Positions 55,184 to 62,692 of a stretch of DNA of 64,000 bases are shown here, piece by piece; the stretch's first letter is position 1; every line of letters starts with the position of its first letter. Under the pieces are notes generated by a model. That model did no database searches. It was not told where the DNA came from and was given only the letters and a program-made list of their open reading frames with translations. Source of the DNA: Clostridioides difficile_D (GTDB lineage Bacteria > Bacillota > Clostridia > Peptostreptococcales > Peptostreptococcaceae). Location: NCBI GenBank assembly GCA_945861085.1, contig OX244046.1, positions 1,550,001 through 1,614,000 on the forward strand, in the 5' to 3' direction. Made by a program: the position numbers and the translations under genes.

Positions 55184-55198
55184 CGAAAAATCTATATA

Positions 55199-55399
55199 TT
55201 ATAATATAGTTATATTTTCTGCTTGAGGACCTCTAGCACCTTTAACTATATCAAAGCTTACTTCTTGACCTTCTTCTAATGATTTAAATCCTGAAGTTTG
55301 TATAGCTGAGAAATGAGCAAATACATCATCTCTACCTTCCATTGATATAAAACCAAATCCTTTTTCATTATTAAACCATTTCACTATTCCATTATTCAT
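55199..55399 (-). CDS. Cold-shock protein (CspA family), copy 1
   Basis: A 66-aa single-stranded nucleic-acid-binding protein. It has RNP1 KGFGFISMEG and RNP2 DVFAHFSAI. It acts as an RNA chaperone at low temperature or stress. TAGGAGT precedes the ATG, with a long 5' leader as usual for csp genes. It differs from copy 2 (61922) by Met to Ile at residue 20. Confidence 0.95.
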   Translation of the reverse strand: MNNGIVKWFNNEKGFGFISMEGRDDVFAHFSAIQTSGFKSLEEGQEVSFDIVKGARGPQAENITIL

Positions 55400-55579
55400 T
55401 AAAAATACTCCTATTAACCTATATCAAGATATACTTGATTTACTTGTGTATCACCACAAATACTATTGTATCATAGATTAATAAAAATGTCTACTTAATT
55501 ATATTTTTTAGTTAACATTTTTTGTTTCTCTTAAGATTAAAAATATACTTAATAGTTTTGTATTACTATATTATAAAAA

Positions 55580-55780
55580 CTAATCAAAAATGAACAATTC
55601 ATCAATAGGTGTATCTACTACTTTTGATATATCTATTGCTAACTTTAGAGAAGGATTATACTTTCCTGCTTCTAAACGCATAATAGTTTCTCTTCTAACT
55701 CCCACCTTTTCTGCTAATTGTTCTTGAGTTAATTCTTTTAATTGTCTGTATTTTTTTAGATTACAAATGAATTCGGGCAT
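55580..55780 (-). CDS. XRE-family regulator (short, YozG-like)
   Basis: A 66-aa HTH protein consisting of only the DNA-binding domain: YRQLKELTQEQLAEKVGVRR, ETIMRLEAGKYNPSLKLA, IDELF. Short regulators of this kind commonly follow a small membrane protein gene, as here (2-bp gap), and control the pair. A second, divergent pair lies at 60782-61344. Confidence 0.9.
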   Translation of the reverse strand: MPEFICNLKKYRQLKELTQEQLAEKVGVRRETIMRLEAGKYNPSLKLAIDISKVVDTPIDELFIFD

Positions 55781-55781
55781 A

Positions 55782-56132
55782 TTATTTTTCCTCTAAAATA
55801 TAAAGTTTTATAGCATAAACATTTAAAGTAATTGCATATGCAACTGATAACAAAACACACATTAATTCTACATTCCTAGATACTATAGTAATACACCATA
55901 AAATAAATAATTCTATAACAGCAAACTGTCCTGTAAATGCCATAGCTGACTTTTCATCTTCTACATACCTTTCATCTGCTTTATCACCATTTATTTTTGC
56001 TATAATAAAGTTTGAGAAAAAAGCAAAAAATCCAATGTATGTAAGGTCAACAATATTACCAGATGAAAAATATCTAAAACTTAAAAAGCCAAGGAAGCCA
56101 CAAAAACCCATAAAAAATTTTTTCTGAATCAT
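55782..56132 (-). CDS. Small membrane protein, DUF3796-like, paired with XRE regulator
   Basis: A 116-aa protein with about four helices and a characteristic start, FFMGFCGFLGFLSFRYFSSG. The repeated FLGFLG motif is typical of DUF3796-type proteins found next to short XRE regulators. Role unknown. GGAGGG precedes the ATG. It forms a two-gene operon with the XRE gene. Confidence 0.7.
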   Translation of the reverse strand: MIQKKFFMGFCGFLGFLSFRYFSSGNIVDLTYIGFFAFFSNFIIAKINGDKADERYVEDEKSAMAFTGQFAVIELFILWCITIVSRNVELMCVLLSVAYAITLNVYAIKLYILEEK

Positions 56133-56155
56133 TTTATTCCCTCCTTAGTATTTTC

Positions 56156-56200
56156 AAAAGAGATATATTTGTATCTTTATGATATAAATATATCTCTTTT
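56156..56200. promoter_or_regulatory. Long inverted repeat upstream of the XRE pair
   Basis: AAAAGAGATATATTT and AAATATATCTCTTTT are exact inverted arms with 15 bp between, just upstream of the DUF3796-like gene. A probable operator for the XRE protein. Confidence 0.6.
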
Positions 56201-56232
56201 ATGTTCTTTTGTCAATAGAAGAGGAGCATTAT

Positions 56233-56606
56233 ATGATAAATGAAAGAACATGAGAGTCTATTTATGTTGATGCGATATCAACAATACAATTATTAGAAGC
56301 TAAACAATCTAAAGATTTAACATCCAAGAAATATTCTAAGACAGTTTTTTATATGCTGATACAATAAAGCCTATTAGAAAAAGTAAGCATATCAGAAGGC
56401 GGATGGGATAAAATTGGGTTTGTTTCTAAGGGACTAGGAATTAAGAAACAACAAAAAAAGAACCAATATTAAATTTTTTCTCATATAATGCACCTTCTAG
56501 TTGGAAACTAGTAGGTAGAGATTTACTTCAATACAATTGTGGGTTTGAACCAATCACAACATTAGTAAGAGGAGAAAGCTTTTGGTCATTCAATTTCATT
56601 GTTTAA
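56233..56606 (+). pseudogene. Decayed gene remnants
   Basis: Several short frames read like protein but are broken by stops: MINERT, stop, ESIYVDAISTIQLLEAKQ; then SEGGWDKIGFVSKGLG; then SYNAPSSWKLVGRDLLQYN and ITTLVRGESFWSFNF. They may be pieces of one or two lost genes. Family not recognised. Confidence 0.4.
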
Positions 56607-56676
56607 TCTTAAAACATTTTAAATAAATTTTATTAAAATTAAAGATATATTGACACCTTAACGTTATAATAAAAAA

Positions 56677-56801
56677 TATAGTAACTATATAGATTATAAA
56701 AAGATAAGGAGTGTATAACCCTTGGAAAAACAGTATTTTACTACAGGAGAATTCGCCAAGTTATGTGGAATATCTAAACAGACATTAATTTTTTATGATA
56801 A
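56677..56801 (+). repeat. merR 5' region, copy 1
   Basis: These 125 bp match 63876-64000 (window end) with one difference. They include operator, promoter, ribosome site and the first codons of a MerR gene. Confidence 0.9.
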
Positions 56802-56868
56802 AATAGGGATTTTTTCTACTGAATATAAAGATAAAAACAATTATAGATATTATTCAGTCTATAAATAA
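56722..56868 (+). pseudogene. Truncated MerR-family regulator gene
   Basis: TTG start behind AAGGAGTG. The product would be 48 aa: YFTTGEFAKLCGISKQTLIF and then YRYYSVYK, followed by TAA. This is only the HTH of a MerR protein, without the coiled coil and effector domain. After the stop, YSYINKY suggests a short stretch of the original frame, then decay. Confidence 0.8.
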
Positions 56869-56985
56869 TATTCATATATTAATAAGTATTGATAAACATC
56901 AAAATGTGCATTTTTACAGGTGTTTGGACTAAAAGAGTATAAGGTAACTGACTGACATTTAACTGACAAAACCTATTTTTACAGG

Positions 56986-57001
56986 TTTAACTGACATTTA
57001 A
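56986..57001. repeat. Candidate attL: 16-bp direct repeat
   Basis: TTTAACTGACATTTAA is repeated exactly at 63793-63808. It lies 17 bp outside the 3' end of an integrase remnant. The surrounding 56945-57012 contains further copies of AACTGACA, so the site is locally repetitive. Confidence 0.5.
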
Positions 57002-57017
57002 CTGACAGTCAGTTTTT

Positions 57018-57720
57018 TTATTTAAATAACATTTTGCTTAAATTGTCAGAAGCTTCTTTGTCCATTTCTTCTAAAACATGAGAGTATCTATTCATAGTTA
57101 TTTTTATATCTGTATGACCTAGTCTTTCAGAAACTACTTTCATATTAGTTCCTCCTAAAAGCAATAAGGTAGCACTTGTATGCCTTAAGTCATGTATTCT
57201 TATTTGTTTTAAATTATTTTTTTTATAAATTTATGAAAGTTTTTTGACAATACAGTTGGTATCCAAGGTTTAAAATTCGTATTTAGACATACTAAGTTAT
57301 TTTCATTTATAAGTGTGCCTTGCAATTTCATTTTGTTTTGTTTTAATTTTTCAACTAATTCTTTTGGAGCTGATAAAGTTCTTTTTGATTTTGGTGTTTT
57401 TGGTTCTTTAAATGCTATTTTATTGTTTGCATATATAAGTATCTGATTAATACTTATTGAATCAGTTTCTAAGTTAATATCAGACCATCTAAGTCCACAG
57501 ACTTCTCCAACTCTTAAGCCTAACAACAACGTTAAGAGAATAGGTATTTCTATGACATTATATTCTAGCTTATCTATTAGAAGTAGTGATTCTTCTTTAT
57601 TATAAATATTAATTTTAAAAGAACTTTCTTTATGAGGAAGCTTTATAAAGTTACAAGGATTTTCTGTTATTTCTCTTAACCTGTAAGATTCATATATGTA
57701 CGCTCCCTTTATAAGTTTAT
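57018..57720 (-). pseudogene. Tyrosine recombinase (phage integrase) remnant
   Basis: The catalytic domain can be read in two pieces joined by a frameshift in a run of A near 57222. Upstream piece: LLLGLRVGEVCGLRWSDI with the first catalytic Arg. Downstream piece: IRIHDLRHTSATLLLLGG (H-x-x-R), LGHTDIKITMNRYSHV (His and nucleophile Tyr). The N-terminal arm-binding domain and the start are missing. It sits directly inside the left 16-bp repeat, the usual place of an integrase gene. Confidence 0.85.
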
Positions 57721-57730
57721 ATGTTTTATA

Positions 57731-57753
57731 TAAAAGAGCAGTTAAACTGCTCT
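57731..57753 (-). terminator. Terminator of hicAB
   Basis: On the minus strand AGAGCAGTT pairs with AACTGCTCT, followed by TTT. Confidence 0.8.
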
Positions 57754-57761
57754 AATTATAT

Positions 57762-58163
57762 CTAATGGATATTAAGGTGTTTTTTTAAAGCTTCTTGAAG
57801 TATCTGCGAAAAATTAACCTTACGTTTCTCAGCTTCTCTGTTAAGCCATTGAGGAATAGTAAGTGTCTTTTTAACAGAATAATTTTCTATTGCTTTTCTG
57901 TGAATAGGCATATATATTTCTATTAAAGCAGGTATTTGATTTTTCTCTAAATTTAATTTATCTATAGTAGTTGCAGGAGGGATTATGTCGTTATCTTCTT
58001 CCATCCCATACAGATGTAGTCCTAGAGCTTCTTTTGCCATTTTTAAGGCTTCTTCTGTTGAGTCTGCACATGTAAGACAACCAGGTAAATCGGGAAATTC
58101 TACAGAGATACCATCCTCATCATAGCTTAGTATAGCAGGATATACATATATATCTTTTTTCAT
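57762..58163 (-). CDS. hicB: HicB-family antitoxin
   Basis: A 133-aa antitoxin: an N-terminal HicB fold (YPAILSYDEDGISVEFPDLP; GCLTCADSTEEALKMAKEAL) and a C-terminal ribbon-helix-helix segment (TLTIPQWLNREAEKR) for DNA binding. It neutralises HicA and represses the operon. Forty bases after hicA; AAAGGAGTT ribosome site. Confidence 0.92.
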   Translation of the reverse strand: MKKDIYVYPAILSYDEDGISVEFPDLPGCLTCADSTEEALKMAKEALGLHLYGMEEDNDIIPPATTIDKLNLEKNQIPALIEIYMPIHRKAIENYSVKKTLTIPQWLNREAEKRKVNFSQILQEALKKHLNIH

Positions 58164-58202
58164 TTTATCAACTCCTTTAAAGGTTTTGTAAGGAGAGAGG
58201 GA

Positions 58203-58400
58203 TTAGCTAATATTAATCCCTGCTTGTTTAAAAATACTTTTCACAGTTCTAAAAGGTAAATCTTTATTCGGGTGAGGAACAGTAACTTTACCTTTTTTAG
58301 TAGGATGTTTAAATTGGTGGTGGTCACCAACACAATTTACTTCATACCAACCATCTGCATTAAGTATTTTTAAAATTTCTCTTGAAGAATAAGATTTTAT
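58203..58400 (-). CDS. hicA: HicA-family mRNA interferase toxin with non-standard start
   Basis: A 65-aa toxin with double-stranded-RNA-binding fold: SYSSREILKILNADGWYEV, catalytic His in VGDHHQFKHP, and KVTVPHPNKDLP. The frame begins with an ATA codon at 58398-58400, 4 nt after AAGGAGG; there is no in-frame ATG, GTG or TTG upstream before the ribosome site. Either AUA is used, giving weak translation, or the start codon has mutated. Gene order toxin-antitoxin is normal. Confidence 0.82.
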   Translation of the reverse strand: MKSYSSREILKILNADGWYEVNCVGDHHQFKHPTKKGKVTVPHPNKDLPFRTVKSIFKQAGINIS

Positions 58401-58419
58401 ACTCCCTCCTTACAATTAT

Positions 58420-58448
58420 ATTGTAACACGTGTTTATATACGTGCCAA
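58420..58448 (-). promoter_or_regulatory. hicAB promoter with inverted-repeat operator
   Basis: On the minus strand TTGGCA (58443-58448), 17-bp spacer, TACAAT (58420-58425). The spacer holds CACGT (58427-58431) and ACGTG (58440-58444), an 18-bp inverted repeat fitting HicB autoregulation. Confidence 0.7.
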
Positions 58449-58543
58449 TTAGTAAGACGATAAATATTTTAAAGAAGGAAAAGAAAATTAAATGTAGAAT
58501 TATTGAGATGTATGGTATTTCATATATAAAAGGGGGAGATATT

Positions 58544-59917
58544 GTGAAATTAAAGAAATTATTATCACTAGGGTTAGCCATGTCAATATTTGTTGCTGGT
58601 TTTCCTATATCAGCTAATGCACTTGATAAAATTGATAAGATTCAAGGAGCAGATAAATACGAAACTGCTGGTATCATAGCTGACAAACAAAGTTATACTA
58701 CTGCAATACTTATAAATGCAGATAGTACAATGGCTGATGGATTAAGTGCGAGTGGGCTTGCAGGAGCGACAAATGCACCAATTCTTTTAACTAAGAAAAA
58801 TAATATTCCTAATGCAACTCTTAAAAGAGTAGAGAAAGCTAAAAAGGTATACATAATAGGTGGAGAAAGTTCTATTGATAAAGCAACAGAAACTTTTCTA
58901 AAAGATAAAGAAATAGAGACTGAAAGGCTTCAAGGGAGTGATAGGATTAAGACAAGTTATAATGTAGCAAAAGAAATAAATTCTATTAATAAAGTAAATA
59001 AGGTAATATTAACTAATGCTTTCAAAGGTGAACCTGATGCAATGAGTATTGCTTCTGTAGCTGTTAGAGATAAAGCACCTATAGTATTAACTGATGGTAA
59101 AAGCGTGCCATTTAATACTACTGGAATAGAAAGTTATGCAATAGGTGGTACTTCATCAATGAGTGATAACTTAGTAAATGATACTAATTCAACTAGATTA
59201 GGTGGAGTAGATAGATATGATACTAATAAGAAGATAATAAATAAGTTCTATAGCGGAGCAAAAGAATTTTACATAGCAAGTGGTACTGATTTAGCATATG
59301 CTCTTGTTGGCTCTACAATAGCTAAAAATACTCCAATTGTGTTAGTTGATATTGGAAGCAATAAAGATATACTTAAGAATGCTATAAAAGTAACAGTGAT
59401 AGGAAATCTAAGTGATAAAATTATGTTAGAGTGTGAAAATACAATTAATAATATTAGTCTTCCAGCTTCAAATAAAAATATAATATGTGGATTAAAGATT
59501 GATTTTGATTCAAATCACATAATTTGGAAAGACAAAGGAAGTTATCTTGAATGTTATGATGAGAATCTTGAGTATTATACTGAAAAATATAAAGACCCAA
59601 CAGTTCCTATAAATATAGAAAATACAAGTACACAAAGTTTAGATATAACAAAATTAAAAGTTTATGGAGAAGCTAATTCAACGTTATATATGGGGCAATA
59701 TGCTAAAATAAAAATGGATTTTAATAGTTTCAGCATATTAAAACCAGGAGAAAAATGCACTATTTATTTAGATATAATTTCCTTAGACCCATCAAGAAGC
59801 ATGACATTAACATTTTCTTATGTAGGTGATAAAGAAAATTATAAATATGAACAAGGTTTGGCAAGTAGAATATTATTTTATAACCCAGATGGAGAAGATT
59901 TTTTTGAATATAAATAA
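58544..59917 (+). CDS. Cell-wall-binding repeat 2 surface protein
   Basis: A 457-aa exported protein. Signal peptide (KLKKLLSLGLAMSIFVAGF, cleavage near SANA), then three CWB2-type domains (about 25-300) with motifs such as IQGADKYETAGIIAD, KVYIIGGESSIDKA, LGGVDRYDTNKKI. The C-terminal ~150 aa are unlike known Cwp domains (IDFDSNHIIWKDKGSYL; ILKPGEKCTIYLD; a beta-rich look). CWB2 anchors proteins to the C. difficile cell wall polymer. Start GTG behind AAGGGGGAG. Confidence 0.85.
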   Translation: MKLKKLLSLGLAMSIFVAGFPISANALDKIDKIQGADKYETAGIIADKQSYTTAILINADSTMADGLSASGLAGATNAPILLTKKNNIPNATLKRVEKAKKVYIIGGESSIDKATETFLKDKEIETERLQGSDRIKTSYNVAKEINSINKVNKVILTNAFKGEPDAMSIASVAVRDKAPIVLTDGKSVPFNTTGIESYAIGGTSSMSDNLVNDTNSTRLGGVDRYDTNKKIINKFYSGAKEFYIASGTDLAYALVGSTIAKNTPIVLVDIGSNKDILKNAIKVTVIGNLSDKIMLECENTINNISLPASNKNIICGLKIDFDSNHIIWKDKGSYLECYDENLEYYTEKYKDPTVPINIENTSTQSLDITKLKVYGEANSTLYMGQYAKIKMDFNSFSILKPGEKCTIYLDIISLDPSRSMTLTFSYVGDKENYKYEQGLASRILFYNPDGEDFFEYK

Positions 59918-59970
59918 CTAGTGGGTATATAAATTAATAAGGTCTTTGTGAGTTTAATTTTTTTATTTTC

Positions 59971-59999
59971 GTTTTATATTAACTATGTGGATTTAAAAT
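59971..59999 (+). repeat. Single degenerate CRISPR-repeat-like sequence (copy 2)
   Basis: GTTTTATATTAACTATGTGG is identical to the first 20 bases of a C. difficile CRISPR repeat as I remember it; the last nine (ATTTAAAAT) differ from TATGTAAAT, as often seen in a terminal repeat. No second repeat follows. It lies 195 bp before a type I toxin gene, and in C. difficile such toxins sit beside CRISPR arrays. Confidence 0.6.
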
Positions 60000-60013
60000 T
60001 AAAAATACTAAAG

Positions 60014-60041
60014 AACACTTACTTAGGTAGGTGTTTTTTTA
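60014..60041 (+). terminator. Terminator after the CRISPR-like repeat
   Basis: AACACTTAC and GTAGGTGTT form a stem, followed by seven T. Confidence 0.75.
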
Positions 60042-60094
60042 TTGAAAGGATGTAATTATAATACAAAAAAGTAATATATAGGTAAAATATATAT

Positions 60095-60184
60095 GTTATA
60101 ATATTTTTAGCAAGAAGATGTAATCTACAATTTATAGAGTGGAGTTCATACAAAAGATTATCCTCCCAACGTATAGAAGGGAGG
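60095..60184 (+). promoter_or_regulatory. Toxin promoter and self-masking leader
   Basis: An extended -10 (TGTTATAAT ending at 60102) starts a leader in which CCTCCC (60162-60167) is complementary to the ribosome site GGGAGG (60179-60184). The hairpin would hide the start of the toxin mRNA. Confidence 0.7.
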
Positions 60185-60193
60185 TGTGTATGT

Positions 60194-60346
60194 ATGGATA
60201 ATTTTTTACAAGGTGTACTAGCAAGTTTAGTTGCCAGTTTAATAGTTTACTTAACTAGTAAATTATTTAAAAAAGTAAAAAGCCACTCTGGCAGGAGTGA
60301 CTTTAGTTTTGAACTAAAAATCAAGTTCAAAAAGAATAAACATTAG
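60194..60346 (+). CDS. Type I toxin, small membrane protein
   Basis: A 50-aa hydrophobic toxin of the C. difficile type I family: MDNFLQGVLASLVASLIVYL forms the membrane helix, followed by a basic part (SKLFKKVKSHSGR) and a Lys-rich tail (KFKKNKH). Overproduction of this family is toxic through membrane damage. Start ATG 60194 with GGGAGGTG; another ATG at 60190 is out of frame. The antisense RNA on the other strand overlaps its 3' half. Confidence 0.88.
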   Translation: MDNFLQGVLASLVASLIVYLTSKLFKKVKSHSGRSDFSFELKIKFKKNKH

Positions 60347-60390
60347 TATTTGAACTTCACTCTACGTCTAAATAGATTGTAGTTCTTCTT
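60268..60390 (-). ncRNA. Antisense antitoxin RNA of the type I system
   Basis: On the minus strand TTGAAT (60421-60426), an 18-bp spacer and TATAAT (60397-60402) form a strong promoter. A terminator AAAGTCACTC / GAGTGGCTTT plus T-rich tail ends it at about 60268. The ~120-nt RNA is complementary to the 3' half of the toxin mRNA, the usual arrangement in C. difficile type I pairs. Confidence 0.8.
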
Positions 60391-60439
60391 GTTTTTATTA
60401 TACCACAAATTGGTACAAATATTCAAAAATAATATATGT

Positions 60440-60570
60440 AAACCAAGCGAATAGGTTATACCAAAAGTTATAGAAAAAAATATTATAATTTGAATTTTCT
60501 TTCTTTTTTCTGCATTTTCAATATATCTTGGATTTAATAAATCCATTTTTCTTGTATTTTCAATATAAAA
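60440..60570 (-). pseudogene. 5' fragment of a CPBP gene (copy 2)
   Basis: The sequence matches the start of the CPBP gene at 53264-54250: LLNPRYIENAEKRKKIQII, then FFSITFGITYSLGLH. A 4-base deletion after codon 8 shifts the frame, and homology stops near codon 40, where type I antitoxin promoter sequence begins. The upstream region (60570-60690) is also duplicated from 54270-54410. Confidence 0.8.
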
Positions 60571-60781
60571 ACCTCTCTTAAAATATTACTTTCTTTTTTA
60601 TAATCACCAATTCATAATTAGATTAAATTTCTTAATCAAAGTATATCAGTAACACAAGTATAAAGAGTATCTAAAATATTACAAATATTAACAGGACACA
60701 TAAAATTAGAAATATCATTTTTTATAACATAAAAACAAGAGAACTATATTTTTATTATTACAATTCTCTTGCTTTAAGTTA

Positions 60782-60985
60782 TTAATCCTTTATATATTCA
60801 AAAATTTCTTCTATACTTACATTAAATACATTAGCAATATCGAATGCCAATTTTAATGAAGGATTATATTTTCCGTTTTCTAAGTTACCAATAGTTTCTC
60901 TTCTTACGCCTACTAATGATGCAAGTTCTTGTTGGTTCATATTGTACCTTGCTCTATATTCTTTAGTTTTTGAACGAATTATCAT
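60782..60985 (-). CDS. XRE-family regulator, second pair
   Basis: A 67-aa HTH-only regulator: KEYRARYNMNQQELASLVG, RRETIGNLENGKYNPSLKLA, VSIEEIFEYI. It overlaps the upstream membrane-protein gene by 1 nt. Related to the protein at 55580 but clearly divergent outside the recognition helix region, so an old paralog. Confidence 0.9.
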   Translation of the reverse strand: MIIRSKTKEYRARYNMNQQELASLVGVRRETIGNLENGKYNPSLKLAFDIANVFNVSIEEIFEYIKD

Positions 60986-61344
60986 TATTCTAATCCTTTT
61001 CCTTCTCTATGTTGTAGATATGCGAAAATTCCTATAAAACTAATCATTGCTATAGAAAAGCTAATTCCTAGTCCATTTTCTATATTAGAAGTTTTATCTG
61101 AAATAATGCATATAACCATAGATGCTGATAATGATGTAAGTGTTAAGAAAAATGCTGGAGTTGCTGCTTTTCTTAAATTTTCTTTAAATAATTCATCTGG
61201 CATTATATTAAAGTATCTAAAGAAAACAAAAAACGCACAGAAGCTAATTGTATGTATTTCACCAGTATATAATATACCAATTAGCCCTAGAAAGCCTAAG
61301 AAACCTAAAAATCCAAGTTTATTTAGTTCTTTAAAATTTTTCAT
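60985..61344 (-). CDS. Small membrane protein, DUF3796-like, second pair
   Basis: A 119-aa protein with about four helices and the start ELNKLGFLGFLGFLGLIGIL, the same FLGFLG signature as at 55782. GGGGGGC ribosome site. Function unknown; paired with the XRE gene. Confidence 0.7.
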   Translation of the reverse strand: MKNFKELNKLGFLGFLGFLGLIGILYTGEIHTISFCAFFVFFRYFNIMPDELFKENLRKAATPAFFLTLTSLSASMVICIISDKTSNIENGLGISFSIAMISFIGIFAYLQHREGKGLE

Positions 61345-61379
61345 TAATAATGCCCCCCATATTATATAATGTGATGTAT

Positions 61380-61398
61380 TTTTAACTTATTGTTAAAA
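61380..61398. promoter_or_regulatory. Inverted repeat upstream of the second XRE pair
   Basis: TTTTAAC and GTTAAAA with a 5-bp centre, 36 bp before the gene. Probable operator. Confidence 0.5.
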
Positions 61399-61629
61399 GT
61401 ATATAACATTTTATGCTTATTGTACAATATAAAAATTAAATTTTACATAAAAATATTTTAAGAATATTACTTAGCTATATTATTAATAAAATAAGTATTT
61501 TTTTTATTATTTAAAAAGAAATACATAAAACTATAGTTGAAGTTGTAATAATAAAACGAACGAAAATTATCATACTAAAATAAGACATGTTATAATTATA
61601 TTGCATGCTTTTATTAATATACACTAAAA

Positions 61630-61661
61630 GTACTCTTTTGCATGAGTGCTTATTTTTTTGA
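61630..61661 (+). terminator. Orphan terminator-like hairpin
   Basis: AAGTACTC and GAGTGCTT form a stem, followed by ATTTTTTT. No gene on the plus strand ends here; it could end an unannotated RNA. Bases 61399-61752 otherwise show no gene. Confidence 0.5.
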
Positions 61662-61752
61662 AATCAAACTATAAAGAACATTACTTAACACACCTTAAAA
61701 TTGATTTAAATAGCCCTTTTTCATACACAAAATTATATAATATAATAAAAAA

Positions 61753-61780
61753 TAGAAGTGTACTGCCAATACACTTCTAT
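61753..61780. terminator. Hairpin between fragments
   Basis: AGAAGTGTA and TACACTTCT with a 6-nt loop; similar in core to the hairpin at 47394. Confidence 0.5.
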
Positions 61781-61788
61781 AGTTGCAA

Positions 61789-61865
61789 TTAAGCATTCTC
61801 TTGCTGGGGAGTGATTTTTTCATTTTTCCATACAATATTATTTGATTCATCAATAACTATCTTAT
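61789..61865 (-). pseudogene. C-terminal fragment of an unknown protein gene
   Basis: About 24 codons on the minus strand (KIVIDESNNIVWKNEK, then ITPQQENA and stop), cut off upstream where the duplicated csp block begins. Confidence 0.4.
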
Positions 61866-62297
61866 ATATACTAACAATAAAAAAAGACCCTAAAAAGAGT
61901 CTTTCCCGAAAAATCTATATATTATAATATAGTTATATTTTCTGCTTGAGGACCTCTAGCACCTTTAACTATATCAAAGCTTACTTCTTGACCTTCTTCT
62001 AATGATTTAAATCCTGAAGTTTGTATAGCTGAGAAATGAGCAAATACATCATCTCTACCTTCTATTGATATAAAACCAAATCCTTTTTCATTATTAAACC
62101 ATTTCACTATTCCATTATTCATTAAAAATACTCCTATTAACCTGTATCAAGATATACTTGATTTAATTGTGTATTACCACAAATACTACTATATCATAGA
62201 TTAATAAAAATGTCTACTTAATTATATTTTTTAGTTAACATTTTTGGTTATTCTTAATATTTAAAGTACATTTAAGAGTTTTGTATTACTATATATT
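61866..62297. repeat. csp segment, copy 2 of a duplication
   Basis: Second copy of 55143-55570. The coding part is almost identical; the upstream leader diverges gradually. Gene order around the two copies differs (csp before or after the XRE pair), so they are not simple collinear parts of one tandem duplication. Confidence 0.85.
61922..62122 (-). CDS. Cold-shock protein (CspA family), copy 2
   Basis: A 66-aa protein with RNP1 KGFGFISIEG and RNP2 DVFAHFSAI, one residue different from copy 1. Same terminator and leader. The high identity points to recent duplication or gene conversion. Confidence 0.95.
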   Translation of the reverse strand: MNNGIVKWFNNEKGFGFISIEGRDDVFAHFSAIQTSGFKSLEEGQEVSFDIVKGARGPQAENITIL

Positions 62298-62348
62298 AAT
62301 ATAAATGTAGATAAAACTAAAAAGGGTTCTCTAGAAATCAATGTCTAT

Positions 62349-62525
62349 CTAATTATACTTACTTACCAATATCATAACTTGGTGCAAACAAGACTCTACT
62401 ACATTTTCTCTGTACTCTAGTATAAAATCATCTAACTGCGTATCTAAAAAATTACAATAATCATATGGACTGCCGATATAAGCAGTCAATACGTGTGTAC
62501 ATTTATCCATTTTATTTCCAAACAT
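62349..62525 (-). CDS. 58-aa protein controlled by a c-di-GMP-I riboswitch
   Basis: Encoded right after a c-di-GMP-I riboswitch. The product is MFGNKMDKCTHVLTAYIGSP at its start, then DTQLDDFILEYRENVVESC and LHQVMILVSKYN. It has no signal peptide or membrane helix and no family I know. It is a full-length paralog of the 60-aa protein at 46982, with conserved Cys, TAYI, TQ..DFI and CLH..MIL. AGGGGGAT is the ribosome site, 8 nt before the ATG, in the same leader as the paralog. Conservation of this pair argues that it is a real gene. Confidence 0.75.
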   Translation of the reverse strand: MFGNKMDKCTHVLTAYIGSPYDYCNFLDTQLDDFILEYRENVVESCLHQVMILVSKYN

Positions 62526-62555
62526 ATATATTATTATCCCCCTAAAAAACTTTCA

Positions 62556-62582
62556 TAAAAACAAAAAGAACAATATCTTTTT
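62556..62582 (-). terminator. Expression-platform terminator of the c-di-GMP riboswitch
   Basis: On the minus strand AAAAAGA and TTCTTTTT form a hairpin followed by GTTTTTA, directly after the aptamer and 30 bp before the 58-aa gene. It suggests transcriptional OFF control by c-di-GMP. Confidence 0.6.
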
Positions 62583-62675
62583 GGCAACTGGCTGACATAA
62601 CTCATAAGATATTTATATAAGTCTTAGTCCCTATAGCTTTGCGTCACTAAATTTCTCTAGTTTTGCTGATTTAGT
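62583..62675 (-). ncRNA. c-di-GMP-I riboswitch (GEMM-I)
   Basis: The minus strand reads AGCAAAACTAGAG, a short hairpin, GTGACGCAAAGCTATAGGG, ACTAAGAC, a second hairpin arm and TATGTCAGCCAGTTGCC. These are the conserved blocks of GEMM-I: CAAA, GACGCAAAGCYA, GGG-N-CTAA and CAGCCAGTTGCC. All invariant parts I know are present. Confidence 0.9.
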
Positions 62676-62692
62676 TTTATTCTACAACTAAA

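Larger units (their letters stand above)
55143..55570. repeat. csp segment, copy 1 of a duplication
   Basis: This block (terminator, csp gene, promoter region) recurs at 61866-62297 with only scattered differences in the coding part and more toward the upstream end. The csp proteins differ by a single residue. Confidence 0.85.

Noticed and set aside
59971..60041. Functional CRISPR array
   Set aside because: Only one repeat unit; no spacers or second repeat within reach, and no cas gene in the window.
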